Source: an uncultured Campylobacter sp.
Lineage (GTDB): Bacteria; Campylobacterota; Campylobacteria; Campylobacterales; Campylobacteraceae
Direction: 5' to 3'
Length of the DNA stretch: 7,050 nucleotides
Assembly (NCBI GenBank): GCA_938036585.1
Contig: CALHQN010000057.1
Location: forward strand, 1-7,050
Position 1 is the first letter of the stretch. Each line of letters begins with the position of its first letter. Shown here piece after piece: positions 5,356 to 7,050 of this stretch. The notes below the pieces were generated by a model. It searched no databases and had not been told where the DNA came from. It saw only the letters and a program-made list of their open reading frames with translations. A program made the translations under genes and the position numbers.

Positions 5356-7050
5356 TTAGGCGCCCTTGCTCTGCTTGGCTTTGTATTCCGCCAGCAGCTC
5401 CTCGTCGCATTTCGGGCAGTATTCATGCTCGCCGCTGATGTAGCCGTGCTTATGGCAGACGCTAAAAATCGGCGTGATCGTGATATAAGGAAGCTTGTAG
5501 TTTTGCACTACGCTTTTTACGAGCTGTTTGCACGCCTGAGCCGAGCTGATGCGCTCCTTCATATACAGATGCAGCACCGTGCCGCCGGTGTAGGAGCTTT
5601 GCAGCTCATCTTGCATCGCCAGCGCCTCAAACGGATCGCTTCCGAAATTTGCCGGAAGCTGCGTAGAGTTGGTGTAATATATGTTTTTATCAAATCCCGC
5701 CTGGATGATATCTGAGTAGCGCTTCTTATCCTCTTTAGCGAAGCGATACGTCGTGCCCTCGGCAGGCGTGGCTTCGAGATTGTATAGATTGCCCGTCTGC
5801 TCCTGAAACGAGCGGATCTTCTCGCGCAGATACTCAACCATTTTAAGGGCAAATTTACGCCCGAATTCCGTCGTAATATCCTCTTTGTTGCCGCTGAAAT
5901 TTCGTATCATCTCGTTTGCACCGTTGATACCGATGGTGCTGAAATGGTTGTTAAAGCCCGGCAGATAGCGCTTCGTATATGGATACAAGCCGCGCTCGAA
6001 CATCTCGGTAACAAATTTTCGCTTCTTCTCAAGCGTCGATTTTGCAAGCTCTAAAAGCTCATCTAGCCTCGCATACAGCGCCTCTTCGTTATTTTTATAC
6101 AGATAGCCTAGGCGGGCTAAATTTATCGTTACGACGCCGATGCTTCCCGTCATCTCCGCACTTCCGAAAAGCCCTCCGCCGCGCTTAAGAAGCTCGCGTA
6201 GATCGAGCTGCAAGCGGCAGCACATCGAGCGTACGGCGCCAGGCTTATACGCCTTTGGATTGGGTACGCGCTCGCCCTTTTCGTTCGTGATATATTGCGA
6301 ACCGATAAAATTTTGAAAATAGCTCGAGCCTACCTTGGCGGTGTTTTCAAATACCGCGTCGGCTGCAGGAGTATCCCAATCAAACTCCTCCGTTAAATTT
6401 ACCGTAGGGATCGGGAAGGTAAAGGGCTGACCACACTTATCGCCCGTCGTTAAAACCTCGTAAAACGCAATCACGATGCGGTTCATCTCGGGCTCGAAAT
6501 CGCCGTAAGTCAAAGCCTCAAGCGAGTCCTTACCGCGCCTTTTAGCCTCGGCCAAAAGCTCCTCATCGCGTAAATTTTTAAATAGATGCTCGTTGTTGTG
6601 CGTAGGGATCTGCGTTTTTAGATCATCAGGGCAGGTCATATCGATGGTGACGTTGGTAAACGGGCTCTGACCCCAGCGCGCTGGGACGTTTAGGTTGAAT
6701 ACGAAGCTCGTAATCGCCTTTTTGACCTCATCATCGCTTAATTTATCGCGGAAAACGTATGGCGCCAGATACGTGTCAAAGCTGCTAAACGCCTGCGCGC
6801 CCGCCCATTCGCTTTGTAAAATTCCAAGGAAATTTGCCATCTGATATAGCGCTTCGCGGAAATGCTTCGGCGCCTTACTCTCGACCCTACCGCGCACGCC
6901 GTTAAAGCCCTCGTTTAGAAGCACGCGCAAGCTCCAGCCCGCGCAATACGCCGTAAGACAATCCAGATCGTGGATATGATAGTCGCCGTTTCGGTGCGCC
7001 GCGCCCTCCTCGCGAGAGTAAATTTTATCTAGCCAGTAGTTTGCGATGAC
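5356..7050 (-). CDS. nrdD: Class III (anaerobic) RNR catalytic chain, N-terminus outside window, lacks glycyl-radical loop
   Basis: NrdD makes deoxyribonucleotides from ribonucleoside triphosphates without oxygen. The frame is open to position 7050, giving 564 visible residues. They begin VIANYWLDKIY and continue with HIHDLD (25-30) and YCAGWSL (35-41), so a TTG at 6930 is not the start. Further family signatures are EWAGAQAFSSFDTYLAP (about 81-97), RSMCCRL (274-280), which probably holds the thiyl-radical cysteine, GGGLFG (291-296), TGSIGVVTIN (301-310) and YTGGTVLHLY (487-496). Near the end a zinc-type motif follows, CHKH then CPKC (532-535 and 545-548); the second ligand would be histidine. 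The chain then stops 16 residues later (ending KQSKGA). Family members normally continue with R-x-x-G-Y and the rest of the radical loop. That segment is instead the next ORF. About 100 or more N-terminal residues, probably including an ATP-cone, must lie beyond the window. Confidence 0.95.
   Translation of the reverse strand, partial: VIANYWLDKIYSREEGAAHRNGDYHIHDLDCLTAYCAGWSLRVLLNEGFNGVRGRVESKAPKHFREALYQMANFLGILQSEWAGAQAFSSFDTYLAPYVFRDKLSDDEVKKAITSFVFNLNVPARWGQSPFTNVTIDMTCPDDLKTQIPTHNNEHLFKNLRDEELLAEAKRRGKDSLEALTYGDFEPEMNRIVIAFYEVLTTGDKCGQPFTFPIPTVNLTEEFDWDTPAADAVFENTAKVGSSYFQNFIGSQYITNEKGERVPNPKAYKPGAVRSMCCRLQLDLRELLKRGGGLFGSAEMTGSIGVVTINLARLGYLYKNNEEALYARLDELLELAKSTLEKKRKFVTEMFERGLYPYTKRYLPGFNNHFSTIGINGANEMIRNFSGNKEDITTEFGRKFALKMVEYLREKIRSFQEQTGNLYNLEATPAEGTTYRFAKEDKKRYSDIIQAGFDKNIYYTNSTQLPANFGSDPFEALAMQDELQSSYTGGTVLHLYMKERISSAQACKQLVKSVVQNYKLPYITITPIFSVCHKHGYISGEHEYCPKCDEELLAEYKAKQSKGA

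Noticed and set aside
5340..5360. Frameshift or sequencing error as the cause of the NrdD split
   Set aside because: Both parts are in the same frame, so no indel is needed, and two separate TAA codons plus a well-placed ribosome binding site make a single-base error unlikely.
5225..5410. 61-codon minus-strand frame spanning the end of nrdD and the small ORF
   Set aside because: It is a shifted-frame shadow: it covers the nrdD tail and the glycyl-radical ORF, both of which have strong family matches in the other frame.
6928..6930. TTG at 6930 as the start of nrdD
   Set aside because: The frame stays open to the window edge and the 40 codons before it encode conserved NrdD sequence (NYWLDKIY, HIHDLD, YCAGW), so the true start is outside.

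Overview
Every gene in this window lies on the minus strand, so transcription runs from position 7050 toward 1. The recurring AAATTT-rich intergenic DNA, the A-rich Shine-Dalgarno regions and the protein sequences point to a Campylobacterota member. The coding GC content is fairly high for Campylobacter, roughly the mid-40s percent or above by eye. That suggests one of the GC-richer species (the oral gracilis/showae/rectus type), which is an inference and not a proven assignment.

Right part (4412-7050): an anaerobic, class III ribonucleotide reductase locus. A large NrdD open at the window edge (5356-7050) is followed by a 54-residue ORF (5152-5316) and by the radical-SAM activase NrdG (4412-5134). 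The NrdD ORF stops just after its zinc-binding motif and does not contain the C-terminal glycyl-radical loop that class III enzymes need. That loop (R-V-M-G-Y-L-R-P) is encoded by the next small ORF, in the same reading frame but beyond two TAA stops, with its own ribosome binding site and ATG. Class III RNR therefore appears to be split into a catalytic chain and a separate radical-bearing mini-chain. This is the most interesting feature of the window.

Middle (2277-4411): a 329-bp intergenic region with candidate promoters leads to nrdB, the radical-generating beta subunit of an oxygen-dependent class I ribonucleotide reductase, with all metal ligands and the radical tyrosine intact. Next comes pcm, a protein-L-isoaspartate methyltransferase. 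The cell can thus apparently make deoxynucleotides with or without oxygen. The matching class I alpha subunit is not in the window.

Left part (1-2276): a 600-residue ATPase with a McrB-type AAA+ C-terminal half. Its Walker A motif is intact, but the Walker B glutamate, the McrB GTPase signature and the arginine-rich motif are altered. No mcrC follows in the window. Downstream is the start of an unrecognised, AT-rich ORF (about one third GC) that continues past position 1, which marks a composition break and may be the edge of an accessory region. No tRNA, rRNA, CRISPR array or transposase was seen.
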